A DNA stretch of 35,747 nucleotides, from contig CALEHW010000029.1 of assembly GCA_937877715.1 (NCBI GenBank), forward strand, positions 1 through 35,747, in the 5' to 3' direction. The notes under the pieces are model-generated. The model saw only the letters and a list, made by a program, of their open reading frames with translations, did no database searches and was not told where the DNA came from. Positions 17,495-26,469 of the stretch are shown in pieces. The position numbers and the translations under genes are program-made. This DNA comes from an uncultured Methylophaga sp. (GTDB lineage Bacteria; Pseudomonadota; Gammaproteobacteria; GCF-002020875). Each line of letters opens with the position of its first letter. Positions within the stretch are counted from its first letter, which is position 1.

Positions 17495-17872
17495 ATGGAG
17501 AAGTTTTCGAGGCCCAGATTTCTCAATTTGTTGCAGATCAGTTTTCCTGCAACCGCGATTCTTTCGATTCTTCACCGTATCTCTGGGGTAGTTCTTACCC
17601 TGTACCTGCCACTCTCTCTTGTGCTGTTTGAGCGCTCACTGCTGAGCGCAGACTCATTTCAGCAGCTGCCCCAGCTTTGGGATGTGTTGCTGGTCCGGTT
17701 GCTGGTAGTCGCCGGGCTCTGGGCTCTCTCTCACCACATGATCTCTGGAGTTCGTATTCTACTACTGGATTTTGGGGTGGGAATTGCGGGTGAGGATGCG
17801 CAACGTAGCGCCTACGTGGTTGCAGGGGCCAGCATCTCAACTCTTCTCTGGATCTTGTGGGGGTTGGTCTGA
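17495..17872 (+). CDS. sdhC: Succinate dehydrogenase cytochrome b556 subunit
   Basis: This is a membrane anchor of complex II. The 125-residue product has three hydrophobic helices, the HRISGVVL motif near the quinone site and ALSHHMISGVRILLLDFG, where the second His region is the expected heme ligand. Length and motifs fit SdhC. ACTGGAG lies before the ATG. Its TGA overlaps the ATG of sdhD by one base, a sign of translational coupling in the sdhCDAB operon. Confidence 0.95.
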   Translation: MEKFSRPRFLNLLQISFPATAILSILHRISGVVLTLYLPLSLVLFERSLLSADSFQQLPQLWDVLLVRLLVVAGLWALSHHMISGVRILLLDFGVGIAGEDAQRSAYVVAGASISTLLWILWGLV

Positions 17873-18204
17873 TGTTTGTGCTTACCGGAATGCGAGCGTG
17901 GGTAGTGCAGAGGTTCAGTGCGATTGTCTTGCTACTGGTGGTTCCATGGCTTTTTATCTCCTCCCCGCAGATCAATACCATGAATTATGAGGAGTGGCGT
18001 CTGTGGGTGAGTGGCGGATTTAATCCACCGCTGATTATGGGCGGGTTTACTGCACTACTGTTCCACCTCTGGGTCGGGATACGTGATGTTTTGCTGGACT
18101 ATGTGAGGCATCGTCTATTACGTCTGTTACTGCTGGGGAGTGTGGCGGTTTTGCTCTTCTGGCTGGGGTTGTGGCTGGCACTGATTCTGCTGAGGGCGCT
18201 ATGA
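17872..18204 (+). CDS. sdhD: Succinate dehydrogenase membrane anchor subunit
   Basis: The second membrane subunit of complex II is 110 residues with three hydrophobic helices. The segment [15 protein letters not shown] carries the conserved HxWxGxRDxxxDY pattern of SdhD, with a quinone-site Asp-Tyr. I chose the ATG at 17872 because it overlaps the sdhC stop; an upstream GTG/ATG would run back into sdhC. The stop overlaps the sdhA start as ATGA. Confidence 0.94.
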   Translation: MFVLTGMRAWVVQRFSAIVLLLVVPWLFISSPQINTMNYEEWRLWVSGGFNPPLIMGGFTALLFHLWVGIRDVLLDYVRHRLLRLLLLGSVAVLLFWLGLWLALILLRAL

Positions 18205-19961
18205 CGCTGCGTAGAAGAACATTCGATACCGTCGTGGTTGGTGCTGGCGGCGGCGGGCTACGTGCTGCACTGCAGTTGGCGAATGAGAATGTCAGGGTGG
18301 CAGTGGTATCCAAGGTCTTTCCAACCAGGTCACATACTGTTGCTGCTCAGGGTGGAATCAATGCTGCCTTGGGTAATGTGATGGATGATGACTGGCGTTG
18401 GCACATGTACGACACAATCAAGGGTAGTGACTGGCTTGGGGATCAGGATGCGATCGAGTATATGTGTCGCTCAGCCTACAAGCTGGTGACCGAGCTGGAG
18501 CATGCGGGTGTACCTTTCTCCAGGCTGGAGAATGGCACCATCTACCAGCGCCCCTTTGGTGGACAGAGCCAGAATTATGGGGGGGCACAGGCGGCAAGAA
18601 CATGTGCAGCGGCAGATCGTACCGGCCATGCCATCCTCCACTCACTATATCAGCAGAATCTGGCCGCACAGACTCATTTCTTTGATGAGTACTTCGCTCT
18701 TGATCTGTTGCGGGATGAGGAGGGGAGGGTTGTTGGTCTGTTGGCGCTGGAGATTGCAACGGGGGAGCCCCTGCTTCTGGATGCCAAGACGGTACTGCTG
18801 GCAACTGGTGGTGCTGGACAGATTTTTAAGACAACCACCAATGCAATGATCAATACTGGGGACGGTATGGCGATGGTGCTACGGGCTGGTATTCCGCTTC
18901 AGGATATGGAGTTCTTCCAGTTTCATCCCACCGGTATTGCCGGCAAAGGGATGCTGCTCTCTGAGGGGGCGCGAGGTGAGGGCGGCTATTTGATCAATGG
19001 AGAGGGGGAACGCTTCATGGAGCGTTACGCTCCTAATGCAAAAGATCTTGCCAGTCGTGATGTGGTTAGCCGCGCCATCTTCCTGGAGGTGGAGGCAGGG
19101 CGTGGATGCGGTATAAACAAGGATCATGTGCTCTTGAAGGTGGACCACCTTGGAGAGGAGGTGGTGAAAAAACGGCTACCGGCTATCAGGGATCTTGCCC
19201 TCACCTTTGCTCATCTGGATATGGCAAGGGAACCAATACCTGTCTATCCCACTGCTCACTACACCATGGGGGGGATTCCAACCAACCGTTTTGGGGAGGT
19301 ACTGGGTCAGGATGGCAGGATGGATCTGCCGGTACAGGGTCTTTTCGCAGTGGGAGAGTGTGCCTGTGTCTCGGTTCATGGCGCCAACCGCCTTGGTGGC
19401 AACTCGCTGCTTGATATTGTGGTCTTTGGTCGTGCAGCAGGAAACCGGATTCTGCAATATCACCGTGACCACAAGCATCGTCTCACCATTCCGGAGGGTG
19501 CAATCTCGCACGCAATGGAACGCCTGAATCGTTGGACCAGATATGGGGAGGGGGAGTCGACAGCGCTACTGCGTGATGAGCTAAAGGAGGTTATGGAGCG
19601 CTACTGTGGAGTCTACCGTACTGAGGAGATGCTACAGGATGGGATGGAGAAGGTTCGTGAGCTCAGAAAACGGGTAGAGAGTGTGGTGGTTCAGGACCAG
19701 AGCAAGGTGTTCAATACCGCCCTTATAGAGGCGCTGGAGCTTGAGAACCTGGCCGATATTGCGCTGGCAACTGTGGTCTCGGCTCTCGCACGCAAAGAGA
19801 GCCGGGGTGCGCACTCAAGAATAGATTACCCGGAACGGGATGATGACAAGTGGATGGTGCATACCTTGTTTTCACTTGGTGATAGTGAGCTTGACTATAA
19901 ACCTGTCAACATGGAGCCACTGACCGAGCCATCGATTCCACCCAAGGCGAGGGTTTACTAG
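18201..19961 (+). CDS. sdhA: Succinate dehydrogenase flavoprotein subunit
   Basis: This is the catalytic subunit of complex II, oxidising succinate to fumarate. It has 586 residues, with the FAD dinucleotide fold ([15 protein letters not shown]), the covalent FAD histidine in [10 protein letters not shown] (His45), the active-site loops [10 protein letters not shown] and [19 protein letters not shown], and [12 protein letters not shown]. The ATG at 18201 overlaps the sdhD stop; an in-frame start ten codons earlier lies inside sdhD. Flavinylation should depend on the SdhE encoded two genes downstream. Confidence 0.98.
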   Translation: MTLRRRTFDTVVVGAGGGGLRAALQLANENVRVAVVSKVFPTRSHTVAAQGGINAALGNVMDDDWRWHMYDTIKGSDWLGDQDAIEYMCRSAYKLVTELEHAGVPFSRLENGTIYQRPFGGQSQNYGGAQAARTCAAADRTGHAILHSLYQQNLAAQTHFFDEYFALDLLRDEEGRVVGLLALEIATGEPLLLDAKTVLLATGGAGQIFKTTTNAMINTGDGMAMVLRAGIPLQDMEFFQFHPTGIAGKGMLLSEGARGEGGYLINGEGERFMERYAPNAKDLASRDVVSRAIFLEVEAGRGCGINKDHVLLKVDHLGEEVVKKRLPAIRDLALTFAHLDMAREPIPVYPTAHYTMGGIPTNRFGEVLGQDGRMDLPVQGLFAVGECACVSVHGANRLGGNSLLDIVVFGRAAGNRILQYHRDHKHRLTIPEGAISHAMERLNRWTRYGEGESTALLRDELKEVMERYCGVYRTEEMLQDGMEKVRELRKRVESVVVQDQSKVFNTALIEALELENLADIALATVVSALARKESRGAHSRIDYPERDDDKWMVHTLFSLGDSELDYKPVNMEPLTEPSIPPKARVY

Positions 19962-19962
19962 C

Positions 19963-20664
19963 ATGAAATTCTCGATATACCGTTTTGATCCGGATAGTGA
20001 TTCAGCCCCACGAATGGAGGAGCATGAGCTGCTGGATTCCGAGATTGCTGATGACATGATGGTCCTGGCGGCACTGAAAAAGATCAAGCAACAGGATGAG
20101 ACTCTGGGTTTCAGGAAGTCTTGTGGTGAGGGTGTGTGTGGTTCTGACGGCATGAATATCAATGGTAAAAATTGTCTCGCCTGTATCACTCCGCTTAAGG
20201 GGCTTAGTGAGCCGGTAGTAATTCGCCCATTTCCTGGGCAACCGGTAATCCGTGACCTGATTGTCGATATGGATCCATTCTTTCGTCAATATCGGGCGGT
20301 AAAGCCGTGGCTAACGGTGCATGATCAGGAGCCGGAGGTGGAGTATCAGCAGTCACCAGAACAGCGTGAGCAGTTGGATGGACTGTATGAATGCATTCTC
20401 TGCGGCTGCTGCTCGACAGCCTGCCCCTCATTCTGGTGGAATCCGGAGGAGTTTCTCGGGCCTGCAGCACTGCTGCAGGCGTGGCGTTTTGTGACGGATA
20501 GCCGGGATCAGGCAACCACCGAACGTCTACAGGCGCTGGAGGGGCCGTTCCGCCTGTTCCGCTGTCGCACCATAATGAACTGTACCAACAGCTGTCCCAA
20601 GGGGCTGAACCCATCAGATGCAATTGGCAAACTGCGTGAGGCAATGTTGAGACGTTCGCTGTGA
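19963..20664 (+). CDS. sdhB: Succinate dehydrogenase iron-sulfur subunit
   Basis: The electron-transfer subunit of complex II has 233 residues. The [2Fe-2S] ligands are in SCGEGVCGSDG and CLAC (Cys54, Cys59, Cys74 with Asp62 nearby). The [4Fe-4S] ligands are in CILCGCCSTACP (from Cys144), and the [3Fe-4S] ligands are Cys154, Cys201 and Cys207 with CPKG closing the set. All ligands are intact. It starts one base after sdhA ends and its TGA overlaps the GTG of sdhE. Confidence 0.97.
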   Translation: MKFSIYRFDPDSDSAPRMEEHELLDSEIADDMMVLAALKKIKQQDETLGFRKSCGEGVCGSDGMNINGKNCLACITPLKGLSEPVVIRPFPGQPVIRDLIVDMDPFFRQYRAVKPWLTVHDQEPEVEYQQSPEQREQLDGLYECILCGCCSTACPSFWWNPEEFLGPAALLQAWRFVTDSRDQATTERLQALEGPFRLFRCRTIMNCTNSCPKGLNPSDAIGKLREAMLRRSL

Positions 20665-20894
20665 TTACCCAGTCGCAACTTCTATGGCGCTGCCGCAGGG
20701 GGATGCTGGAGCTTGATCTTCTGCTTCGACCATATGCGGAGAATCACTTTCAGAGTGCTTCCAGGGAGCTGCAGGATAAATTTCTGATGCTGCTGGAGGA
20801 GTCTGATCAGGATCTCCAGAGCTGGCTGGTGAATGGTGACAAGGTTCCCAGGCCAGGGCTGGAGGATATTGTCTGCAGGCTTACTCCGCAGTAG
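20661..20894 (+). CDS. sdhE: SdhE FAD assembly factor
   Basis: SdhE helps attach FAD covalently to SdhA. The 77-residue product has the family motif RRGMLELD (RGxxE), [12 protein letters not shown] and the C-terminal W-L-x-x-G-D region ([12 protein letters not shown]). The GTG start at 20661 overlaps the sdhB stop, so it is translated as part of sdhCDAB-E. Its 3' end overlaps the convergent nadB by 14 bases. Confidence 0.94.
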   Translation: MITQSQLLWRCRRGMLELDLLLRPYAENHFQSASRELQDKFLMLLEESDQDLQSWLVNGDKVPRPGLEDIVCRLTPQ

Positions 20895-22539
20895 GCTTGC
20901 TATTCTCGGACCGGCTCCCGGGTTCAAGGATAGTGTCCTCGGCGCTCTCCAGTAGATCGGGGTAGTCCAGGGTGTAGTGGAGGCCGCGACTCTCTTTGCG
21001 CTGTAGCGCAGAGCGTATGATCAGCTCGGCAACCTGTGCCAGATTGCGCAGCTCCAACAGGTTGTTGGAGATTCTGAAGTTGCTGTAGTACTCGGCGATC
21101 TCGTGTTGCAGCAGTTCAATACGGCGCTGGGCCCGCTCCAGCCTTTTGGTGGTACGGACAATGCCGACATAGTCCCACATGAAGCGACGCAGCTCATCCC
21201 AGTTGTGAGAGACCACCACCTCCTCATCCGAGTCGGTAACCCGGCTCTCATCCCATGGGGGGATGGATATCTGCGCACTCTCGTGTTTCGATTGTGCAGG
21301 TGTGTCAGTCTCACCCTGATTTATTTCGCGGGCTGCAGAGGAGGCGAATACCAGACACTCCAACAGTGAGTTGCTGGCCATGCGGTTGGCGCCGTGAAGA
21401 CCGGTATGGGCAACCTCGCCAATAGCATAGAGGCCGTCCAGGTCTGTCTTTCCACAGGTGTCAGTCATCACTCCACCGCAGGTGTAGTGTGCCGCAGGGA
21501 CCACCGGAATCGGCTCCCTGGTCATGTCGATGCCAAATCTCATCAGGCGCTCATGCACCATCGGGAAGTGTCGACGGATGAATTCTGGATCCTTGAAGCT
21601 GATATCAAGATAGAGGTGCTCAACCCCGAGTCGTTTCATCTCATGGTCGATGGCGCGGGCAACGATATCTCTGGGGGCCAGCTCTCCCCGTTCATCGAAA
21701 TGGTCCATGAATGGATTCATGTCGGGGAGCAGAAGTTTGCCGCCCTCGCCACGTACCGCCTCGGTAATGAGGAACGATTTGGCCTGGGTATGGTAGAGAC
21801 AGGTGGGGTGGAACTGGTTGAACTCCATATTGGCGATGCGACAGCCCGCACGCCACGCCATCGCAATGCCATCCCCGGTGGAGATGTCGGGGTTGCTGGT
21901 ATAGAGGTAGACCTTGCTGCCGCCACCGGTTGCCAATACCACCTGGTTGGCCTGGAAGGTGTGAATTTTGTCATCGGTCCGGTCGAGGATGTAGCCGCCG
22001 ATCACCCGGTCACCATCCGGCTTTTTGCCAGCTCCCAGTTTGGATCTGGTGATAAGGTCGATGGCAATATGGTTCTCGAAGATATCGATATTATCCTGTT
22101 GCCGTACCTGCTCACTGAGTGTGACCTCGATCTCCCTGCCGGTTGCATCTGCTGCATGGATAACACGACGGTTACTGTGCCCCCCCTCGCGAGTCAGATG
22201 GAACGGGGAGTCCGGATCAGATGGTTCCGTATGCGAGAAGTTGACTCCGGCCTCAATCAGATGGTCGATGGAGGCACGGGCATTCTCGACAGTAAAGCGC
22301 ACTACATCCTCATTACAGAGGCCGGCGCCGGTCTCAAGCGTATCGTTGACGTGGGACTCGATTGAATCCTCCTGGTCGAGGACAGCGGCAATGCCACCCT
22401 GGGCGTAGAGCGTGCTCCCCTCATCTAGGGTCAGTTTGGAGAGCAGCGCAACCCTCAGGTTTGGCGCAAGCTGCAGCGCCAGGGTCAATCCTGCGGCACC
22501 ACTTCCAATAATCAGGACATCGTGTTGATAGAGAGCCAT
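20881..22539 (-). CDS. nadB: L-aspartate oxidase
   Basis: NadB oxidises L-aspartate to iminoaspartate, the first step of NAD synthesis, using non-covalent FAD. The 552-residue product has the dinucleotide fold [52 protein letters not shown] in parts, HYTCGGV and [13 protein letters not shown], which separate it from SdhA. It is slightly longer than the E. coli enzyme. It is divergent from rpoE, the same arrangement as in E. coli, and its end overlaps sdhE. Confidence 0.97.
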   Translation of the reverse strand: MALYQHDVLIIGSGAAGLTLALQLAPNLRVALLSKLTLDEGSTLYAQGGIAAVLDQEDSIESHVNDTLETGAGLCNEDVVRFTVENARASIDHLIEAGVNFSHTEPSDPDSPFHLTREGGHSNRRVIHAADATGREIEVTLSEQVRQQDNIDIFENHIAIDLITRSKLGAGKKPDGDRVIGGYILDRTDDKIHTFQANQVVLATGGGSKVYLYTSNPDISTGDGIAMAWRAGCRIANMEFNQFHPTCLYHTQAKSFLITEAVRGEGGKLLLPDMNPFMDHFDERGELAPRDIVARAIDHEMKRLGVEHLYLDISFKDPEFIRRHFPMVHERLMRFGIDMTREPIPVVPAAHYTCGGVMTDTCGKTDLDGLYAIGEVAHTGLHGANRMASNSLLECLVFASSAAREINQGETDTPAQSKHESAQISIPPWDESRVTDSDEEVVVSHNWDELRRFMWDYVGIVRTTKRLERAQRRIELLQHEIAEYYSNFRISNNLLELRNLAQVAELIIRSALQRKESRGLHYTLDYPDLLESAEDTILEPGSRSENSKPTAE

Positions 22540-22625
22540 CGGTAACTATTCTACAATGCATGGGTCTATCTCATCCACTGTTGGTTGCTGGGAGTGTAGT
22601 TGGGAGTCCGCGGAAAAATTCCGAT

Positions 22626-22654
22626 GGAATCCGGGGTTTATGCTACTGTCGTCA
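22626..22654 (+). promoter_or_regulatory. Possible sigma-E-type promoter before rpoE
   Basis: GGAATCC (from 22626) and TCGTCA (22649-22654) are 16 bases apart, the spacing of RpoE promoters (GGAACTT and TCTGA). The -10 match is weak. Auto-activation of rpoE is known in E. coli. A small palindrome, CGGAA-aaa-TTCCG (22611-22623), lies just upstream. Confidence 0.25.
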
Positions 22655-22687
22655 GGGCGACGGAGTGGGAATGGAAAGGGAACAGGA

Positions 22688-23266
22688 TTGGAACAGCGAG
22701 CTATTGATCAACTTCTGGTAGAGAGGGTTCAGAGAGGGGAGAAGCGGGCATTTGATCTCCTGGTATTGAAGTACCAGCACAAGGTGATCTCTCTGGTCAG
22801 GCGCTTTGTGAATGATCATGCCGAGGCTGAGGACGTGGCGCAGGAGGCATTTATTCGTGCCTACCGAGCGCTGGCCAACTTTCGAGGTGACAGCGCCTTC
22901 TACACCTGGCTCTACCGGATTGCGGTAAACAGTGCCAAGAACTATTTGGTGGCCAAGAAGCGACGCCCCCCGGCAACAGATCTGGATGCAGAAGATGCGG
23001 AACTTTTGCTGCAGGGTGAGGGTCTGACAGAGCAGGCAACACCAGAAAACGAGTTGTTGCGGGACGAGGTGCAGCAGAGGCTATCCAGTGCTCTGGAGGA
23101 TCTGTCGGAGGATCTGAGGACGGCCATTACACTACGGGAGCTGGAAGGAATGAGTTACGAAGAGATTGCGGAGATCATGGGTTGTCCGATCGGTACAGTT
23201 CGCTCCAGAATTTTTCGGGCCCGCGAGGCGATCAGTCAGCAGCTGCAGGCGCTGGAGGAGGAGTGA
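22688..23266 (+). CDS. rpoE: RNA polymerase sigma factor RpoE (AlgU)
   Basis: This is an ECF sigma factor for envelope stress. The 192-residue product has region 2 (FDLLVLKYQHKVISLVRRFV, EAEDVAQEAFIRAYRAL, GDSAFYTWLYRIAVNSAKNYLV) and region 4 (LRELEGMSYEEIAEIMGCPIGTVRSRIFRAREAI, in parts). I chose TTG at 22688, giving MEQRAIDQLLVERVQ, because this matches the family N-terminus and length and a purine-rich AAAGGG lies upstream; a start at 22556 would add 44 unrelated residues. The stop overlaps the rseA ATG. Confidence 0.96.
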   Translation: MEQRAIDQLLVERVQRGEKRAFDLLVLKYQHKVISLVRRFVNDHAEAEDVAQEAFIRAYRALANFRGDSAFYTWLYRIAVNSAKNYLVAKKRRPPATDLDAEDAELLLQGEGLTEQATPENELLRDEVQQRLSSALEDLSEDLRTAITLRELEGMSYEEIAEIMGCPIGTVRSRIFRAREAISQQLQALEEE

Positions 23267-24222
23267 TGGAGAGGGAAGAGTATTCTGCAGAACAGCTCTC
23301 GGCGCTGATGGATGGGGAGCTCTCCGAGAGAGAGCTTGACCGGCTGCTTGCAGAGATTGGGCAAAATCCGGAACTGCGACAGCAGTGGTCAGGCCACCAC
23401 GCTGTTCGCCATCTGCTGTTTGAGAAGGGGGCCCATGGTGACTCACTTCCGTCACGGAGCGTGACACTGGCAGACCGTGTGGCCGCTGCGCTGGAGCAGG
23501 AGGCGACGATCCTGGCCCCGGGGGAGAGCAGAAAACAGAGCAAGACTGAGAGCAGCACAAGAGAGGGGTGGTTCTCCAGGCAGTGGGTGCCGGTTGCCCT
23601 GGCGGCATCACTGGCAGCGATTGCCGTAACAGTAATTCAGCAGACCAATCTTCAGCCTCAACTGGAGGTGGTGGCACAAGCCCCCACAATAAACGCAGCA
23701 GGTGTTACCACGGAGTGGGTGGAGGTGGGTGGGGAGTGGGTCGAGCGCTGGATCAACCCGTTGACCCAATCCCCCCGGGTTCGCTCCTATCTGGTGCGTC
23801 ATGACGAGAATCGCCGCTCTGCGCGGCAGCGGGGGGCAGCACTGGTCTCCACCGCACCACCGACCGAGATTGTAGATAAGAACCAGCAGCAGACCAGACA
23901 TATTGTTGGCTGGCAGCTGGGGTGGCTGCCCGATGGCTTTAGCAGAGTGGGCTCTCTGCGGCACCAGATTCCCTCATCCAGCAGTGACGAGGGGAGGGTG
24001 AATGTGGAGCATCTGGTTCTCAGTAACGGGGAGGATGTATTCTCGGTATTTATCGAAAGGTCCGGGGTCGACGAGATCACCGAGAAGCAGATGGAGAGCA
24101 ACGGCAGAAAACTTAACATCTACAGCTACTTCACTCTGGGACACAGAATTACTGTGCTGGGCGAGGTTTCAATGGAGACGGTAAAGAGAGTTGCGGTCTC
24201 AATGGAGGCCGAGCATGGTTAA
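23266..24222 (+). CDS. rseA: RseA anti-sigma factor fused to the RseB C-terminal domain
   Basis: The 318-residue protein begins like RseA/MucA: a cytoplasmic anti-sigma domain (EQLSALMDGELSERELDRLL, WSGHHAVRHLL), one membrane helix (about 108-124) and a periplasmic stretch with SYLVRHDE as in MucA. From about residue 214 it continues as the C-terminal domain of RseB/MucB (VGWQLGWLPDGFSRV, VEHLVLSNGEDVFSVFIE, ITVLGEVSMETVKRVAVSM). The lipoprotein-binding, LolA-like N-domain of RseB is absent, and no separate rseB lies before rseC. The topology fits, because both segments face the periplasm. It is coupled to rpoE (TGATG) and overlaps rseC by 8 bases. Confidence 0.9.
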   Translation: MEREEYSAEQLSALMDGELSERELDRLLAEIGQNPELRQQWSGHHAVRHLLFEKGAHGDSLPSRSVTLADRVAAALEQEATILAPGESRKQSKTESSTREGWFSRQWVPVALAASLAAIAVTVIQQTNLQPQLEVVAQAPTINAAGVTTEWVEVGGEWVERWINPLTQSPRVRSYLVRHDENRRSARQRGAALVSTAPPTEIVDKNQQQTRHIVGWQLGWLPDGFSRVGSLRHQIPSSSSDEGRVNVEHLVLSNGEDVFSVFIERSGVDEITEKQMESNGRKLNIYSYFTLGHRITVLGEVSMETVKRVAVSMEAEHG

Positions 24223-24685
24223 GGAGTTGGCCACTGTGGTTGCGGTAGATGGTATGGTTGCCTGGGTAGAGACCACACGACAATCATCCTGCAGTAGCTG
24301 TAGCTCATCATCAAGTTGTGGAACCTCCACTCTTGCCAAGGTTTTTGGGAGTCGCCCGTTCAGGGTAGAGGTCACCAACCCGCTTGGGGCCAAAGTCGGT
24401 GAGCAGGTTACCATTGCGGTCTCAGAGAGTGGTTTGATGATGGGGGCAGCACTGCTCTATCTGATCCCGCTTCTGGCACTATTTCTCTCTGCCCTGCTTG
24501 GAGAGTGGATTATGGTCAACTGGTTGCCATTCAACCAGGAGTGGTTGACCGTTTTGGCGGGGTTAACTGGCGCCCTTTTTGCGGTATTGTTGATGCGGAG
24601 CAAGGGGTGGTTTGAGCGCCAGGATATGGTTCCTGTGATCACAGAGATTCAGAATATAAAACAAGTAAATATAAAGATAACATAA
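24215..24685 (+). CDS. rseC: RseC/MucC-like regulator with Cys cluster
   Basis: RseC is an inner-membrane protein linked to sigma-E control and to SoxR reduction. The 156-residue product has an N-terminal cytoplasmic part with the Cys motif CSSCSSSSSC (Cys26, Cys29, Cys35), a TLAKVFG segment, and two membrane helices (about 75-95 and 105-125). This matches E. coli RseC in order and length. The ATG overlaps the rseA fusion gene. A motif of three or four cysteines suggests an Fe-S site or redox sensing, which is inferred. Confidence 0.93.
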   Translation: MVKELATVVAVDGMVAWVETTRQSSCSSCSSSSSCGTSTLAKVFGSRPFRVEVTNPLGAKVGEQVTIAVSESGLMMGAALLYLIPLLALFLSALLGEWIMVNWLPFNQEWLTVLAGLTGALFAVLLMRSKGWFERQDMVPVITEIQNIKQVNIKIT

Positions 24686-24699
24686 AGGTAATTATAGAT

Positions 24700-26199
24700 A
24701 TGAAAGAGCTGTTCGAGAGAGTGAAAACGGGTGCTGTAGCCGGTATCCTGAGGGTACTACTGATTCTTCCTCTTGGTGTCTCGGCCGCTGTAGTGGAGGG
24801 GCTCCCAAATTTCACCAAACTGGTAAAGGAGCAGATGCCGGCAGTAGTCAGTATCAGTGTAAGCCAAAAGAGAACTATGCCTTCCATCCCCGGAATGGAG
24901 CCATTTTCCCAGAGTCCTGATGACCTCCCTTATGATGAGCTGCCAGAGTTCTTTCGGCGCTTCTTCGAGGATCGAGGCATGGCTCCAGGGCCATCTCCCC
25001 ATCCGGAACCACGTGAGTTTGAGTCTCAGGCCCAGGGCTCTGGCAGCATCCTGACCGAGGATGGTTATATCCTCACCAACCACCATGTAGTTGAGGATGC
25101 AGGTGATATTACGGTTCGTCTTTTCGACCATAGAGAGTTCAAGGCCAGGGTGGTGGGCTCTGATAAGCGCTCTGATATTGCCCTGATTAAAATTGATACA
25201 GATGGGCTGCCCGTCATCAAGACTGGAACCAGCAAGGAGCTGGAGATAGGGGAGTGGGTGATGGCAATTGGCTCTCCATTCGGTTTTGAGATGTCGGCCA
25301 CAGCGGGAATTGTCAGTGCCAAGGCACGTAACATCTCCGAGGGCGACAACAGATTCAACTATGTCCCCTTTATCCAGACAGATGTTGCGATCAATCCCGG
25401 AAACTCCGGCGGCCCTCTCTTCAATTTGGATGGTGAGGTGGTCGGGGTTAACTCCATCATCTTCAGCAAATCAGGGGGCTATATGGGACTCTCCTTTGCC
25501 ATCCCCATCGAGGTTGCGATGGATGTGGTCAAACAGATTAAGAATGGCGGCCATGTGACCCGTGGCTGGCTTGGTGTGCTGATCCAGCCCGTAACCAGTG
25601 ATCTGGCTGAATCGTTTGGCATGGATCGCCCTGTAGGTGCACTTGTTGCGCAGGTTGTGGAGGATAGCCCTGCCTCAAAATCTGATCTTCAGGTTGGAGA
25701 TGTGATTATGGAGTTCAATGGCCACTTTGTGGAGAGCAACTCCCATCTGCCCCCGATTGTGGGCAGAACCCCGGTTGGATATCCGGTTCCAGTAAAGGTG
25801 ATGCGAGAGGGACGTGAGTTGGTTGTGCAGGTTGTGATTGGTGAGCTCCCCTCCGATGATGAACTGGCGATTGCCAAGGCAGATACGGTAGAAGAGGAGA
25901 AGGTAGAGCAGGTGATCACTGAGCGGCTGGGGATGACCCTGCGCGAGATTCCACAAGAGATTCGTGAGAGCCGTTCGATCCACTCTGGCGGTGTATTCAT
26001 AGAGAGTGTCGAGAGCGGAAGTGTTGCCGACCGTTTTGGCCTCAAGTCCGGTGATGTCATCAGTCGGGTCAACTATGTTGTGGTTGAGGGGGTGGACCAT
26101 CTGCTACAGTTGCTGGATCGCCTCCCCCAGGGCAGGGGTGTTCCGGTCTATGTGGTGCGTGAGAATGGACCTATCTTCCTCGCCTTGAGGATACCCTGA
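24700..26199 (+). CDS. mucD: Periplasmic serine protease of the DegP/MucD type
   Basis: This is a protease/chaperone for misfolded envelope proteins. The 499-residue product has an N-terminal signal sequence, a trypsin-like domain with the triad His129 (TNHHVV), Asp159 (RSDIALIK) and Ser236 (GNSGGPL), and two PDZ domains (about 285-370 and 405-495). The LA-loop region before the His is short and Pro-rich, nearer to MucD/DegQ than to E. coli DegP. It lies in the rpoE-rseA-rseC-mucD operon, the Pseudomonas-type arrangement, 14 bases after rseC. Confidence 0.96.
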   Translation: MKELFERVKTGAVAGILRVLLILPLGVSAAVVEGLPNFTKLVKEQMPAVVSISVSQKRTMPSIPGMEPFSQSPDDLPYDELPEFFRRFFEDRGMAPGPSPHPEPREFESQAQGSGSILTEDGYILTNHHVVEDAGDITVRLFDHREFKARVVGSDKRSDIALIKIDTDGLPVIKTGTSKELEIGEWVMAIGSPFGFEMSATAGIVSAKARNISEGDNRFNYVPFIQTDVAINPGNSGGPLFNLDGEVVGVNSIIFSKSGGYMGLSFAIPIEVAMDVVKQIKNGGHVTRGWLGVLIQPVTSDLAESFGMDRPVGALVAQVVEDSPASKSDLQVGDVIMEFNGHFVESNSHLPPIVGRTPVGYPVPVKVMREGRELVVQVVIGELPSDDELAIAKADTVEEEKVEQVITERLGMTLREIPQEIRESRSIHSGGVFIESVESGSVADRFGLKSGDVISRVNYVVVEGVDHLLQLLDRLPQGRGVPVYVVRENGPIFLALRIP

Positions 26200-26435
26200 T
26201 CAAGCAGCTCCAGCTGGTAGTTCGGCAGGGGTGCCATCTCTGTGACGAGATGGAGGATCTGTTGAGCCACCACCAGCTACAAGCAGAGTTTGATCTGGAG
26301 TTGATCACTATCAACAACAGTCCGGAGCTGGAGCGGCAATATGGCACAAAAGTGCCGGTTCTACTGGAGCAATCGGAAGAAATCTGTCATTATTTCCTGG
26401 ATGAAAAACGTCTCAGAGAGCATCTGGAGGCGTAG
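26196..26435 (+). CDS. Small glutaredoxin-like protein, probable CTG start
   Basis: A 79-residue thioredoxin-fold protein of the glutaredoxin-like group (formerly DUF836). The N-terminal strand LQLVVRQ is followed by the active site GCHLCDEM (CxxC), and the C-terminal half has YGTKVPVLL with the cis-Pro and ICHYFLDEKRL. No ATG, GTG or TTG lies in frame upstream of the CxxC; the first ATG (26250) would delete it. A CTG at 26196 overlaps the mucD TGA and has GAGG five bases upstream, so I favour it. A sequencing error is the alternative. A terminator follows, so it closes the sigma-E operon. Confidence 0.75.
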   Translation: MIKQLQLVVRQGCHLCDEMEDLLSHHQLQAEFDLELITINNSPELERQYGTKVPVLLEQSEEICHYFLDEKRLREHLEA

Positions 26436-26440
26436 ATGGA

Positions 26441-26467
26441 AATGACCCCAGTCGGGGTCATTTTTTT
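26441..26467 (+). terminator. Terminator at the end of the sigma-E operon
   Basis: AATGACCCC (26441-26449) pairs perfectly with GGGGTCATT (26454-26462), and the T-run 26461-26467 follows. It ends only 2 bases before the TTG start of lepA, so it occupies the place where the lepA ribosome-binding site would be expected. Confidence 0.9.
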
Positions 26468-26469
26468 AC

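Noticed and set aside
20881-20894. Overlap of sdhE and nadB as a sign of a broken gene
   Set aside because: Both C-termini look normal in length, so this is a simple convergent overlap of 14 bases.
21394-22365. Long plus-strand open frame of 323 codons opposite nadB
   Set aside because: It lies wholly antisense to a clear L-aspartate oxidase, has no recognisable domain or ribosome site, and its composition reflects the codon use of nadB.
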